Positions 24,371-33,050 of a stretch of 39,550 nt of DNA are shown in pieces. Position numbers and translations under genes: made by a program. Source of the stretch: Bacillota bacterium (GTDB lineage Bacteria; Bacillota; Sulfobacillia; UBA8153); contig SLSY01000012.1 in assembly GCA_007130145.1 (NCBI GenBank), positions 1 through 39,550 on the forward strand. The letters are read 5' to 3'. The notes under the pieces are model-generated. The model was not told where the DNA came from, searched no databases, and saw only the letters and a list, made by a program, of their open reading frames with translations. Numbering within the stretch: position 1 is the first letter of the stretch; the number at the start of each line of letters is the position of its first letter.

Positions 24371-25010
24371 TGCATATTCCGGTAGCCTTTGGGGGCGCAG
24401 TATTCTAGTCGTTCATGATTTCTCTGAGGACGGGCCTAAAAATCCGTCGCGGGCACATCGATGAAGTTTCTGGTGCTGGCTGGTAACGCCCAGTTGCGGG
24501 TTGGTGCTGGGAGTTAAGAGAGGTGGGGCGATCCACAATGGCATGTGGGCGTTGACCCTTCTCTCGTGGAGGCCCAAGTACGTGAAGGTGCCACCTTGGG
24601 CACACATTTACGGCTTGGAGATTAAACCTGTATGCGGTACCGATACTATGGGAGGGTGCTGTGTGCAGTGTAGCCTGTCTTGAGCGGCTTAGAAGGATGG
24701 GGCATTAGCAAGCAGCAAGGACGCGGCCGTGTCCTCGCGGTTTGGCTCCGAAATCTAGGCTGCAAAAAGGACTAGGAGAGTATCTGGACGGTGGGGAAAG
24801 CCCCTAGACTGTTCCTCGAGGGCAAGCGGGGATTAAAGTGTGGTCTCAGTGGTAATCTAGCATTGCTGCACGCCAGCAAAGCAGGGTTAATGGGAAACCG
24901 CCGCTCCGGTAACGGGCGGCCTCCTGACTGGGAAAGCCTGCTAGACCTAAGCCGCAACATTTACCCGCTTGCTCGCCCCCATTGGATTGCCGGAGTGTTC
25001 TTCTTTTTTT
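24371..25010 (+). ncRNA. ole: OLE RNA (ornate, large, extremophilic RNA)
   Basis: About 640 nt without a supported gene lie between ispA and the gene for the OLE-associated membrane protein OapA, followed by dxs. That is the classical position of OLE RNA in extremophilic and anaerobic Firmicutes. The stretch starts after a near-consensus promoter and ends with TTCTTCTTTTTTTG (24997-25010). Pairings I could find include 24485-24492 with 24546-24553 (8 bp), 24572-24578 with 24595-24601 (7 bp), 24719-24724 with 24729-24734 (GGCC loop), and 24904-24912 with 24987-24995 (9 bp, one G-U) just before the T-tract. OLE RNA is known to form a complex with OapA at the membrane and, in Bacillus halodurans, to affect tolerance to ethanol, cold and magnesium. 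The exact ends are estimates, and assignment rests on synteny, size and structure rather than a covariance search. Confidence 0.88.
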
Positions 25011-25072
25011 GCGTTTCTTGGATGCCTCCCGGGGACATCAGTCATCTCATCAGCAGGAAAGGATCGGTAAGA

Positions 25073-25624
25073 GTGCGAAACCCTAGAAGCAGACGGGGTC
25101 CCAACTGGTCAGCTGGACTGCAATTGGGCATTACTACGTTTGTGGCCGCATGTTTGGTGACATTGCTGGCACAGGAAGCCATGCGAGGACTCAGTATCCT
25201 AGGAGCCCTGATGATTCTGATGTTCATCACGTTGGCCGGCATCATTTCTGATGTTGTGGGGGTTGCGGTCACCGTGGCTGACGAGGTTCCGTTTCATGCC
25301 CGTGCTTCTAAGCGACTCCGAGGGGCTCGCCAGAGTCTATGGTTGGTGCGGAACGCAGATCGAGTGGCCGCACTGGCCAACGATGTCATCGGCGATCTGG
25401 CCGGTACCATTAGTGGAGCGGCCGTGGCTGTCCTGACCATTCGCCTGGCACTGGGGATGCCGGAAGGGTATGATCGTCTGGTGCATATCGGGGGTGTTGC
25501 CCTCTTGGCAGGTTTGACTGTGGGGGGCAAGGCCGTAGGGAAGGGTTATGCCTTGGCCCACGCCAATGAGATTGTGTCCGGAGTAGGGCGGTTACTGGCA
25601 CTTGTACAGAGGAAGGCGAGATAA
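25073..25624 (+). CDS. oapA: OLE-associated protein A (OapA), membrane protein
   Basis: A 183-residue protein with hydrophobic segments near residues 18-33, 39-60, 108-126 and 138-152, the four-helix build of OapA. Between the second and third helices is a basic stretch (HARASKRLRGARQSL, 75-89), followed by NDVIGDLAG with the DxxxD motif at Asp104 and Asp108, which I recall as conserved in OapA. The GTG at 25073 follows AAAGGA by 9 bases. An open frame continues upstream to 24791 through the 3' half of the OLE RNA, but it lacks a good start there and its extra part is not membrane-like. OapA binds OLE RNA and places it at the membrane. The dxs gene begins right after its stop. Confidence 0.9.
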   Translation: MRNPRSRRGPNWSAGLQLGITTFVAACLVTLLAQEAMRGLSILGALMILMFITLAGIISDVVGVAVTVADEVPFHARASKRLRGARQSLWLVRNADRVAALANDVIGDLAGTISGAAVAVLTIRLALGMPEGYDRLVHIGGVALLAGLTVGGKAVGKGYALAHANEIVSGVGRLLALVQRKAR

Positions 25625-27523
25625 TTGAGACTCCTGAGCATGGTTGATGATCCGAGTATTTTGAAAAAACTTTCGTCGGGGCAATTGGCCCAGCTAGCCG
25701 CCGAACTGCGGGAAGAGATTGTGCAAACCGTAGCTCGAACCGGCGGCCATTTGGCAGCCAGCCTCGGAGCTGTGGAGCTAACGGTGGCACTGCATACAGT
25801 GTTTTCCTCGCCCCGCGATAAACTCCTTTGGGACGTGGGTCATCAAAGCTATGCTCACAAACTCTTGACCGGACGCCGTGAGGTGTTTCATACTCTTCGT
25901 CAGAGGAAAGGTATCAGTGGGTTCCCTAAGCGCTCGGAGAGCCCTCACGACGTCTTTGACGTGGGTCACAGCAGCACTGCCATTTCCACCGCTTTGGGCT
26001 TTGCCGTGGCCCGTGATCTAGCAGGTGAAAATCATCGGGTGGTAGCGGTCGTAGGGGATGGAGCCTTGACAGGCGGCCTTGCCTTTGAGGGTCTTAACAA
26101 CGCAGGTCAGCTACGAAGCAACCTCATCGTAGTCATAAACGACAACGAGATGTCCATCTCATCGAATGTAGGCGCACTGTCGGCTTACCTGTCGCGGATT
26201 CGCTCGGCACCAACCTATTCCCGGGTTAAGGCCGATCTGAATCAGGCGCTGGGACGCATACCGTATGTCGGCCCCACAGTGCGTGATGCCGCGATGCGAG
26301 TGAAGGCGAGTGTGCGGCATCTGGTCGTACCAGGCGCGCTCTTTGAAGAACTGGGCTTCACTTATTTGGGCCCCATCAACGGGCACGATATTGCCCAGAT
26401 GCAGGAAATCCTGCGGGGAGCAGCCATGATACCTGGCCCAGTGATGGTGCATGTGCTCACCCGCAAAGGAAAAGGCTATGCCCCTGCTGAACGGGATCCC
26501 GATCGATATCATGGGCCAGGCCCCTTCGATCGTGAGACCGGGGCAATGCTGAGCAAGAAGAAACGCAGCTTCTCGGATGCGTTTGGTGATGCGTTGGTGC
26601 AATTGGCTGAAAAAGATGAACGCGTGTGCGCTATTACCGCTGCTATGCCTGGCGGAACCGGATTGGACGAGTTTGCTCGACGATTTCCTCAACGTTTTTA
26701 TGATGTGGGCATAGCCGAGCAACATGCCGTCACGTTCGCTGCCGGCTTGGCGGCCGGAGGCTTGCGTCCGGTAGTTGCCATATATTCTACCTTCCTACAA
26801 CGAGCCTATGATCAAATCGTCCACGACATCTGCCTCCAAAACCTCCCCGTCATTCTGGCCATCGATCGAGCTGGTCTCGTCGGTGAGGACGGAGAGACCC
26901 ACCAGGGCCAGTTTGACTTATCTTACTTGAGCCATCTGCCCAATCTGGCAGTGCTGGCTCCGGCTAATGAACGCGATATCCACGACATGTTAGCGGCCGC
27001 CACTCAGCTGGATGGCCCCTGCGCATTGCGCTATCCTCGTGGAGCAGTATGGCCAGGAACTGATCTCCCGTCGGCTTTACCATCCCATCCTCTCGGAGGG
27101 GTCATTCTCAAGAGGGGGAAGAGAGTTGCCTTGATGGCTCTGGGCAGTATGGTACCGGTTGCGCTGGGGGCGGCCCAGTTGCTGGAAGAAGCTGGCCAAA
27201 CCGTTACGGTGGTTAACGCGCGGGTGGTACGGCCACTGGATGAGCCATTGGTCCTGGAGCTAGCCCGACGGCACCAACACATATTCACCCTTGAAGAGAA
27301 TGCAGTCCACGGCGGCTTTGGGAGCTTGGTCATGGCATGTCTGACCGAACACGAGGTGGACTGTCGAGTGAAAGCACTGGGACTACCTCATCGCTTCATC
27401 GAGCACGGTAAGCAAGCTGAGTTGCGAAGCGCCTGTGGACTCAGTTCCGAAGCTGTGGCCGAGTCGGTTATGCGTAGACTGCAACGTGCTTCTTTGGGAG
27501 AGCATCATGAAGCAGCGCCTTGA
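25625..27523 (+). CDS. dxs: 1-deoxy-D-xylulose-5-phosphate synthase
   Basis: Dxs joins pyruvate and glyceraldehyde 3-phosphate in the first step of the MEP isoprenoid pathway, using thiamine diphosphate. The 632-residue product has WDVGHQSYAHKLLTGR, the ThDP motif VVGDGALTGGLAFEGLNNAG, GPINGHDI, the central IAEQHAVTFAAGLA and DRAGLVGEDGETHQG. The TTG at 25625 follows GAGGAAGGCGAG by a few bases and immediately follows the oapA stop. The product then starts MRLLSMVDDP, similar to MDLLS...DP in homologues; ATG 25640 has no ribosome binding site. Confidence 0.96.
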   Translation: MRLLSMVDDPSILKKLSSGQLAQLAAELREEIVQTVARTGGHLAASLGAVELTVALHTVFSSPRDKLLWDVGHQSYAHKLLTGRREVFHTLRQRKGISGFPKRSESPHDVFDVGHSSTAISTALGFAVARDLAGENHRVVAVVGDGALTGGLAFEGLNNAGQLRSNLIVVINDNEMSISSNVGALSAYLSRIRSAPTYSRVKADLNQALGRIPYVGPTVRDAAMRVKASVRHLVVPGALFEELGFTYLGPINGHDIAQMQEILRGAAMIPGPVMVHVLTRKGKGYAPAERDPDRYHGPGPFDRETGAMLSKKKRSFSDAFGDALVQLAEKDERVCAITAAMPGGTGLDEFARRFPQRFYDVGIAEQHAVTFAAGLAAGGLRPVVAIYSTFLQRAYDQIVHDICLQNLPVILAIDRAGLVGEDGETHQGQFDLSYLSHLPNLAVLAPANERDIHDMLAAATQLDGPCALRYPRGAVWPGTDLPSALPSHPLGGVILKRGKRVALMALGSMVPVALGAAQLLEEAGQTVTVVNARVVRPLDEPLVLELARRHQHIFTLEENAVHGGFGSLVMACLTEHEVDCRVKALGLPHRFIEHGKQAELRSACGLSSEAVAESVMRRLQRASLGEHHEAAP

Positions 27524-28337
27524 TGCTTTGCTGGTTACCAGGGGATTGTGCGAAAACCGCACCCGGGCCCAGGCCCGAATCATGGCAGGCGAGGTATACG
27601 TGAACGGAAAGAGAGTCGAGAAGGCCGGGCATCCGTATCCGGTCGATTGCCTTATCCATATCAAAGAGGACAGTAACCCCTACGTAAGCCGGGGAGGGCT
27701 GAAGGTGGCCCGAGCGCTGGAAGATTTTCGTGTATCCATCCAAGACCGGGTTTGTCTCGATGTGGGGGCATCGACCGGTGGCTTCACGCATTGTCTTTTG
27801 ACCATGGGTGCTCGGAAAGTTTATGCGCTAGACGTAGGAAAGGGACAACTCCACTGGCAGCTCCGGCAAGATCCCCGTGTCATCTGCTTGGAGGGCATCA
27901 ATGCCCGCTATCTCAGCGAGCAGCAGCTGGGCCAGAGAGTCGAATTGGTTACTATCGATGTATCTTTCATTTCCTTGCAGCTGGTATTGCCCGCCATCAA
28001 AACGGTGGTCGAGAGCCACGCTGATGTTTTGGCCCTAGTCAAACCCCAATTTGAGGCAGGACGGCATCACGCTGAACGGGGCAGCGGCGTCATCCGTGAG
28101 CCAGCTATCCATACCGATGTGCTGTGGAAGACGGTGAAATTTGCCGCGCGTCACGGATGGAAGATTAACGGTCTGACCCATTCGCCCCTGGTTGGTCCCA
28201 AAGGAAACCTCGAGTTCTGGCTGTGGCTCAAGCCCTGCGATGAAACCATGCAACAGCAGGATTGGAGCAGAGATTGCTGCGAGCAGGTGGTGCGTCGGGC
28301 TCATGCGGCTCTGGGCAGGAAGGTTCATAACATATGA
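27507..28337 (+). CDS. tlyA: TlyA family rRNA methyltransferase/hemolysin-like
   Basis: A 276-residue protein with an N-terminal S4 RNA-binding domain (RLDALLVTRGLCENRTRAQA in part, then MAGEVYVNGKRVEKAG) and an FtsJ-like methyltransferase domain with the SAM motif LDVGASTGGFTHCLL (residues 84-98), then VTIDVSFISL and ALVKPQFEAG. TlyA of mycobacteria makes 2'-O-methylations in 16S and 23S rRNA. ATG 27507 overlaps dxs by 17 bases and follows GGGAG; a frame back to 27435 is unsupported. Confidence 0.94.
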   Translation: MKQRLDALLVTRGLCENRTRAQARIMAGEVYVNGKRVEKAGHPYPVDCLIHIKEDSNPYVSRGGLKVARALEDFRVSIQDRVCLDVGASTGGFTHCLLTMGARKVYALDVGKGQLHWQLRQDPRVICLEGINARYLSEQQLGQRVELVTIDVSFISLQLVLPAIKTVVESHADVLALVKPQFEAGRHHAERGSGVIREPAIHTDVLWKTVKFAARHGWKINGLTHSPLVGPKGNLEFWLWLKPCDETMQQQDWSRDCCEQVVRRAHAALGRKVHNI

Positions 28338-29233
28338 CGAATATGAAGAAAGTCTGCATAAATCGACTCAGAAATGGGAACGGTGACTCTTTGCTAATCG
28401 GCATTTACCCCAATTTAGAGAAAGCCGCTTGCCAGGAAAGCTGCGAACTGTTGATTCAATGGTTGACCCGGCAGGGTCACCGCTGGGTGACTCCTCCCGG
28501 TCTTTGGACTTCTTGCTCTGAATCGGAAGAACTCGCTATCGAAAAGTGGCCTGAGTTCGTCCATCTTGTTATTGTGATGGGCGGAGATGGCACATTACTC
28601 AATACCGTGCGTCAACTGCCAGGAAGTGTTCCCATTCTCGGGGTGAATCTTGGTCATCTTGGCTTCTTGACCGAACTGGAAATGCCCGAGCTATTCGATG
28701 AGCTTTGTGGCATCCTCCAGGGTGAGTTCCTCATTGATGAACGTCTGATGTTAGAAGCCGTCGTCATGCGGAACAACAAACAAGTGGCCAATGTCACTGC
28801 ACTCAATGACGTCGTGGTCACCAAACGAGCCTTGGAGCGACTGGTACGCATCAATTTGTGCGTTAACGACGAATTTGTGGACCAGTATCATGCTGATGGA
28901 ATTATCGTCGCGACGCCTACCGGTTCCACCGCCTATTCGCTTTCGGCAGGCGGCCCGCTGCTTAGTCCCTCTTTGAACGCGCTGGTTGTAACGCCGATTT
29001 GTCCCCATACCCTCTACAGTCGTTCACTGGTGGTCAGTGCCTCCGACACTGTGTCGGTATCTCTGCCGGGCCCTGGTTGGCTATCGGCTGATGGACAAAC
29101 GGGCTTTGACTTGCAGGAAAACGATTGCGTATTGGTGAAGCAATGCGATTTGCGGGCGCATTTAGTCAGACGGCCCGATTGGTCTTTTTATGACGTATTA
29201 CGACGCAAACTAAAAGAAGGCAATGTGAGCTGA
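28334..29233 (+). CDS. nadK: NAD kinase
   Basis: NadK phosphorylates NAD to NADP. The 299-residue product has the GGDGTLL motif (VIVMGGDGTLLNTVRQLPG), LGVNLGHLGFLTE, ALNDVVVTKR and DGIIVATPTGSTAYSLSAGGP, as in the family. The start is at an ATG overlapping the tlyA stop, with AGGAAGG about 10 bases upstream. This gives about 20 more N-terminal residues than usual before LIGIYPNLEKAA, so a start further in, for example TTG 28391, is possible. Confidence 0.95.
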   Translation: MTNMKKVCINRLRNGNGDSLLIGIYPNLEKAACQESCELLIQWLTRQGHRWVTPPGLWTSCSESEELAIEKWPEFVHLVIVMGGDGTLLNTVRQLPGSVPILGVNLGHLGFLTELEMPELFDELCGILQGEFLIDERLMLEAVVMRNNKQVANVTALNDVVVTKRALERLVRINLCVNDEFVDQYHADGIIVATPTGSTAYSLSAGGPLLSPSLNALVVTPICPHTLYSRSLVVSASDTVSVSLPGPGWLSADGQTGFDLQENDCVLVKQCDLRAHLVRRPDWSFYDVLRRKLKEGNVS

Positions 29234-29265
29234 ACAGGATCAGCGCGACAAGGAGGAATGACGAT

Positions 29266-29718
29266 ATGAAGGCCCGCCGGCAGATGAAGATCATTGAGGC
29301 TGTGCGCAACAACCTCATTGAAACACAAGAAGAGCTGGCCCGGCATCTAAGCAAGGAAGGGATTGGGGTAACCCAGGCAACCATCTCCCGGGACATAAAG
29401 GATCTTAACCTGATCAAGACGCCCACGGGAGATGGTCGTTACCGTTACTCAATACCAGATAATCAGCAGTCTCTCTTAGCGTCGGAGAAGCTCAAACGCT
29501 TGTTTTCCAACTGTTGCTTGAGTTTGGACTACAGCGACAATATTGTAGTCATCCGCACTCTTACCGGAACCGCTCCCGGTGTCGGAGAAGCAGTGGATGC
29601 TTTACGTATCCCTGAAGTCCTCGGAACAGTGGCCGGAGACAACACCGTTATCTTGGTGGTAAGGGATGCAGACGCGGCGCTCAACGTAATGGAAGCATTG
29701 AGTTCTCTTATCCGGTAA
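29266..29718 (+). CDS. argR: Arginine repressor ArgR/AhrC
   Basis: A 150-residue regulator with an N-terminal winged helix (ETQEELARHLSKEG, then VTQATISRDIKDLNLIK) and a C-terminal hexamerisation and arginine-binding domain (LGTVAGDNTVILVVRDA). The ATG follows CAAGGAGGAA by about 7 bases. It lies between nadK and recN as in many Firmicutes, so its expression is probably tied to the operon. No clear ARG box was seen nearby. Confidence 0.95.
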   Translation: MKARRQMKIIEAVRNNLIETQEELARHLSKEGIGVTQATISRDIKDLNLIKTPTGDGRYRYSIPDNQQSLLASEKLKRLFSNCCLSLDYSDNIVVIRTLTGTAPGVGEAVDALRIPEVLGTVAGDNTVILVVRDADAALNVMEALSSLIR

Positions 29719-29732
29719 CGGGGGCATGCAGC

Positions 29733-31457
29733 GTGCTGGAGGTTCTGAGCATCCATAACCTAGCATTGATCGACCGGGTGGAGCTGCACCTGGCCGATGG
29801 GTTGAACGTGCTGACGGGAGAAACGGGAGCCGGAAAGTCCATGGTCATCGATGCGCTCAGTCTGATTCTTGGCGGAAGAGCCTCCAGTGATATGGTGCGT
29901 TCAACAGCTGATAAGGCCGTGGTCGAAGCAGCGTTTTCCGTCAATGACCGGGCGCCCTTGCACCTGCACCTGAGTAATTTGGGCATGGAAGCCTCTGAGC
30001 AATTGGTGATCAGTCGCGAAGTGACGCGCTCCGGGCGGTCGCTGGCCCGCATCAATGGACGTTTGACCACCGTAGCAGCGCTCAAGGAGCTGGGCGAGCT
30101 CTTAGTAGATATTCACGGACAGCATGAGCATCAGTCGTTGCTCAAGGCCTCCATGCAAAGAGATGCCCTGGACGCATTTGGCGGTAAGCCCTTGGCGCGG
30201 GCCAAGGATGAGTTCAATGCATGTTATCGTCACTGGCAAGACGTAATATGCCGTTTCCGACACGTTACAGGTGATGACCGAGAACGCGCGCGTGAAGTTG
30301 ACCTCTTACGTTACGAGATAGAGGAGCTGGAAGCTGCCCAGTTAGAACCCGACGAGGATGAGAATTTGGCGCAAGAAGAAGCACGTCTCACCCACGCGGT
30401 CCAGCTCACGGAATTAGTTGAAGAAGCTCTCGACCATCTCTACACGGGAAATCGGCAGCAGGCTGCCACTGCGGCCATAGGTGCGGTGAGTGATGCCTTG
30501 ACGGAAGCCTCGCAGTTTGATGCTACCCTCGAAGAGACCCTTCGCTTGGTAGAAGAGATTGGCTATCAATTGGAAGATGCGGTGGATCGGGTACGCCAAT
30601 ACAGGGATAGTCTGACCTTCGATCCTGACGAACTGCGCCAAGTGCAGGAGCGTCTGGACATCCTTTCTAAGCTAAAACGAAAATATGGAGCCAATTGCGC
30701 CGAAATGATAGAGTATGCCGAGAGGGCCCGGTGTCGGTTGCATGAACTGGAAAATGCCAGTGCTTTGGCTGAGCAGCTTGCATCGGAAGTGGAAGAAGCC
30801 AAAATGGGCGCGGTAAAAGCAGGCCATGAACTGCGCACTCTTCGCCATGAGGCAGTCAAACATTTCGAGCACGGCATCACATCAGTATTGCCCAACCTTG
30901 GTATGGCCGACGCCCGCTTCTTGGTTAAAATATCACCGACAACGAGTGGGGAAGAGGTGGCATTGCCCCAGGGACAGGCAGCTCGGCTAGGTGCTCATGG
31001 CATGGATGATGTTACCTTTCTCATCTCGACCAATCCCGGTGAACCCATGCGGCCATTGGCGCGGGTGGCATCTGGTGGCGAACTGTCCCGCATCATGCTC
31101 GCGTTGCGCAGCGTCATCGCCGTTGCGGATGATGTGCCAACTCTCGTCTTCGATGAAGTCGATGCTGGGGTTGGAGGGATGGTCAGTCAAGCGGTGGCAG
31201 AAGAGTTGGCCAACGTAGCGACCTCCCGGCAGGTTCTGTGCGTAACGCATCTGGCCACCATCGCAGCACATGCCCAAAGCCACTTGGTCGTGACAAAACA
31301 TGCCGACAATGAGCGCACGGTTACGACCGTACGACGACTGGAGGGCGCAGAACGTCCACCTGAGCTCGCCCGCATGCTGGGAGTGGAATACGCAGGTACC
31401 GGGGCCAAGCATGCCAAAGAGTTGTTCATGGAGGCGCAAAATAAATTATGTAAATAA
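29733..31457 (+). CDS. recN: DNA repair protein RecN
   Basis: RecN is an SMC-like ATPase acting early in double-strand break repair. The 574-residue product begins MLEVLSIHNLALIDRVEL and has Walker A LTGETGAGKSMVIDALSLI (near residues 28-46), LVDIHGQHEHQSLL, a coiled-coil middle, RVASGGELSRIMLAL (signature) and LVFDEVDAGVGGMVSQAV (Walker B). It uses a GTG start 14 bases after argR. A terminator-like hairpin follows. Confidence 0.96.
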   Translation: MLEVLSIHNLALIDRVELHLADGLNVLTGETGAGKSMVIDALSLILGGRASSDMVRSTADKAVVEAAFSVNDRAPLHLHLSNLGMEASEQLVISREVTRSGRSLARINGRLTTVAALKELGELLVDIHGQHEHQSLLKASMQRDALDAFGGKPLARAKDEFNACYRHWQDVICRFRHVTGDDRERAREVDLLRYEIEELEAAQLEPDEDENLAQEEARLTHAVQLTELVEEALDHLYTGNRQQAATAAIGAVSDALTEASQFDATLEETLRLVEEIGYQLEDAVDRVRQYRDSLTFDPDELRQVQERLDILSKLKRKYGANCAEMIEYAERARCRLHELENASALAEQLASEVEEAKMGAVKAGHELRTLRHEAVKHFEHGITSVLPNLGMADARFLVKISPTTSGEEVALPQGQAARLGAHGMDDVTFLISTNPGEPMRPLARVASGGELSRIMLALRSVIAVADDVPTLVFDEVDAGVGGMVSQAVAEELANVATSRQVLCVTHLATIAAHAQSHLVVTKHADNERTVTTVRRLEGAERPPELARMLGVEYAGTGAKHAKELFMEAQNKLCK

Positions 31458-31515
31458 GGCATTCTGTCAGTAGTGATGGGATTGAGTCTGTTTATGCAAT
31501 TAATTTGGTGTTTTC

Positions 31516-31556
31516 GGCTGGCTGTTCATCTAGAACATGCCAGCCTTATTATGTTA
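31516..31556 (+). terminator. Intrinsic terminator after recN
   Basis: GGCTGGC-TGTTC (31516-31527) pairs with GAACA-GCCAGCC (31533-31545, one bulged T) around the loop ATCTA, followed by TTATTATGTT. The T-tract is interrupted but the stem is strong. It lies in the 189-base gap between recN and spoIVB, which otherwise holds no gene; I did not find a convincing sigma-F/G promoter there. Confidence 0.65.
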
Positions 31557-31646
31557 ATCACAAGCATAATACTGACGAGAAATAGACAAGTTATCACCAC
31601 AGAGAACAGGAGGTGTTACGTCAAAACAGGTTAGGAGTGACAGGAC

Positions 31647-32963
31647 TTGTCGTACGACCGCAAGCGCAAGCTTGTCGGCGTCGTGCTCTCGATTTTCATC
31701 ATCAGCGCATCAACCAGTGTACCTTTTCGAACACTCATGACCATGCCGGAGTTAATCAGACTCTCATCCGGCCAAGAACATGTCCTTAATATCGACCTTC
31801 CTTTTCTTAGGGTCCAGAGCGATGAAGAGGGGCTGGTTTCGTCTGGTGAATGGCCGCTCGTAATCAGTCCGATGGGGACCGGCGAGTTCCATGTTGAGTT
31901 CCGCTTGTTCGGCATCATACCGCTACGACGCATCGCAGTGGAAGTGCTTCCTCCCATGCATGTGATGCCGGGAGGACATTCCATCGGGGTATTACTACAC
32001 AGTCATGGCGTTATTGTGACCAATATTGTCTCGGTGTCCACGCATGATGGACGAACGTACCGGCCGGCCCAGGAGGGCGGACTAGTCGTAGGAGACATCA
32101 TTCTATCGGTCAATGGCGAAACTGTGATGGGTGATGAACACCTGGCTGCTCTCGTTGAGAAGCATGGACAATCGGCAGTCCAGCTTGAAGTTCGTCAGCG
32201 GGATGGTTCCACCCGAACGCGGTCGGTTACACCACGTTTGTGCAGTCATACCAATGACTACCGTTTGGGCGTTTGGGTAAGAGACACCACGGCCGGGGTT
32301 GGCACGTTGACCTTCTATGAACCAGACAGCGGAGTGTTTGCTGCCCTGGGTCATGTCGTGAGCAATCACGATACAGGCGAGCCTGTTTCCATGGGAGCCG
32401 GACGCATCGTCGCTTCGACCGTGACCCGAGTGGAAGCAGGACGGCGGGGCCAACCCGGTGAAGTAGTCGGTGCCTTCACCCACACCGACGCTGTGCTTGG
32501 CATCATAAGGAAGAACACGGACGTTGGCATCATGGGGATGATGGAGGAGCACATTGAAAATCCCCACTTTGCTCAACCGATCCCTGTAGCTATGAGCCGT
32601 GAGGTGCAAACCGGACCGGCTGAAATTTACACGGTGATCGAAGGCCGAAGCATAGACAAATACGAGGTGAAGATTGTCGAAGTTCGACAAAACCCGCTCC
32701 CGTACGGGCGATTGGTCATAAAGATCACAGATACTGAGTTGTTGCAGCGCACAGGCGGTATAATTCAGGGAATGAGCGGAAGCCCCATTGTGCAGCAAGG
32801 GCGACTGGTGGGAGCCATAACCCATGTTCTCGTGGGCGATCCATCCAGAGGGTACGGCGTCAGCGCAGAGTGGATGATTCTCGAATCGGGTATTAGGCAT
32901 ATTGCGTCAACAAGGGTCGGATCATACGTGGTCCGGCCATTCTTTTGCAAAATTTGTGGGTAA
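31647..32963 (+). CDS. spoIVB: SpoIVB peptidase (S55 family)
   Basis: SpoIVB is a serine protease secreted by the forespore that triggers SpoIVFB-dependent activation of sigma-K. The 438-residue product has an N-terminal membrane/signal segment (LVGVVLSIFIISASTSV), a PDZ domain (about 112-195, QEGGLVVGDIILSVNGE), and the catalytic domain with DSGVFAALGHVVSNHDTG (His236) and GIIQGMSGSPIVQQGRLVGA (Ser377); Asp362 is the likely third residue. These positions closely match the Bacillus subtilis enzyme. It starts at a TTG with TAGGAGTGAC upstream and lies directly before spo0A, as in Bacillus. Confidence 0.95.
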   Translation: MSYDRKRKLVGVVLSIFIISASTSVPFRTLMTMPELIRLSSGQEHVLNIDLPFLRVQSDEEGLVSSGEWPLVISPMGTGEFHVEFRLFGIIPLRRIAVEVLPPMHVMPGGHSIGVLLHSHGVIVTNIVSVSTHDGRTYRPAQEGGLVVGDIILSVNGETVMGDEHLAALVEKHGQSAVQLEVRQRDGSTRTRSVTPRLCSHTNDYRLGVWVRDTTAGVGTLTFYEPDSGVFAALGHVVSNHDTGEPVSMGAGRIVASTVTRVEAGRRGQPGEVVGAFTHTDAVLGIIRKNTDVGIMGMMEEHIENPHFAQPIPVAMSREVQTGPAEIYTVIEGRSIDKYEVKIVEVRQNPLPYGRLVIKITDTELLQRTGGIIQGMSGSPIVQQGRLVGAITHVLVGDPSRGYGVSAEWMILESGIRHIASTRVGSYVVRPFFCKICG

Positions 32964-32979
32964 ATTTTCATTATTCAAA

Positions 32980-33007
32980 AAAGGATATACTTTCGCTCAG
33001 CACGAAG
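32980..33007 (+). promoter_or_regulatory. Sigma-H-type promoter of spo0A
   Basis: AAAGGATAT (32980-32988) fits the sigma-H -35 consensus RWAGGAXXT at every position. After exactly 14 bases comes CGAAG (33003-33007), four of five to the -10 consensus HGAAT. The spo0A start is 44 bases further on. In Bacillus subtilis spo0A has such a sigma-H promoter. A sigma-A -10-like TATACT (32986-32991) overlaps it but has no good -35. Confidence 0.65.
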
Positions 33008-33050
33008 ATACGTAGGGCGCTTTGGAGATAAATGGTAGAAAGGAGAGACT

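Noticed and set aside
24791-25072. N-terminal extension of oapA by 94 codons
   Set aside because: It covers the 3' half of the OLE RNA and its T-rich end, lacks a suitable start, and the translation is unlike OapA; the GTG at 25073 has a good ribosome binding site.
31547-31570. ATTATG...CATAAT palindrome and GCATA as a sigma-F/G promoter for spoIVB
   Set aside because: No acceptable -10 (GGNNANAHTR) lies at the right distance from GCATA; not enough to call a promoter.
32103-32900. Long antisense frame (265 codons) opposite spoIVB
   Set aside because: Fully inside spoIVB with its catalytic residues; no protein family resemblance.
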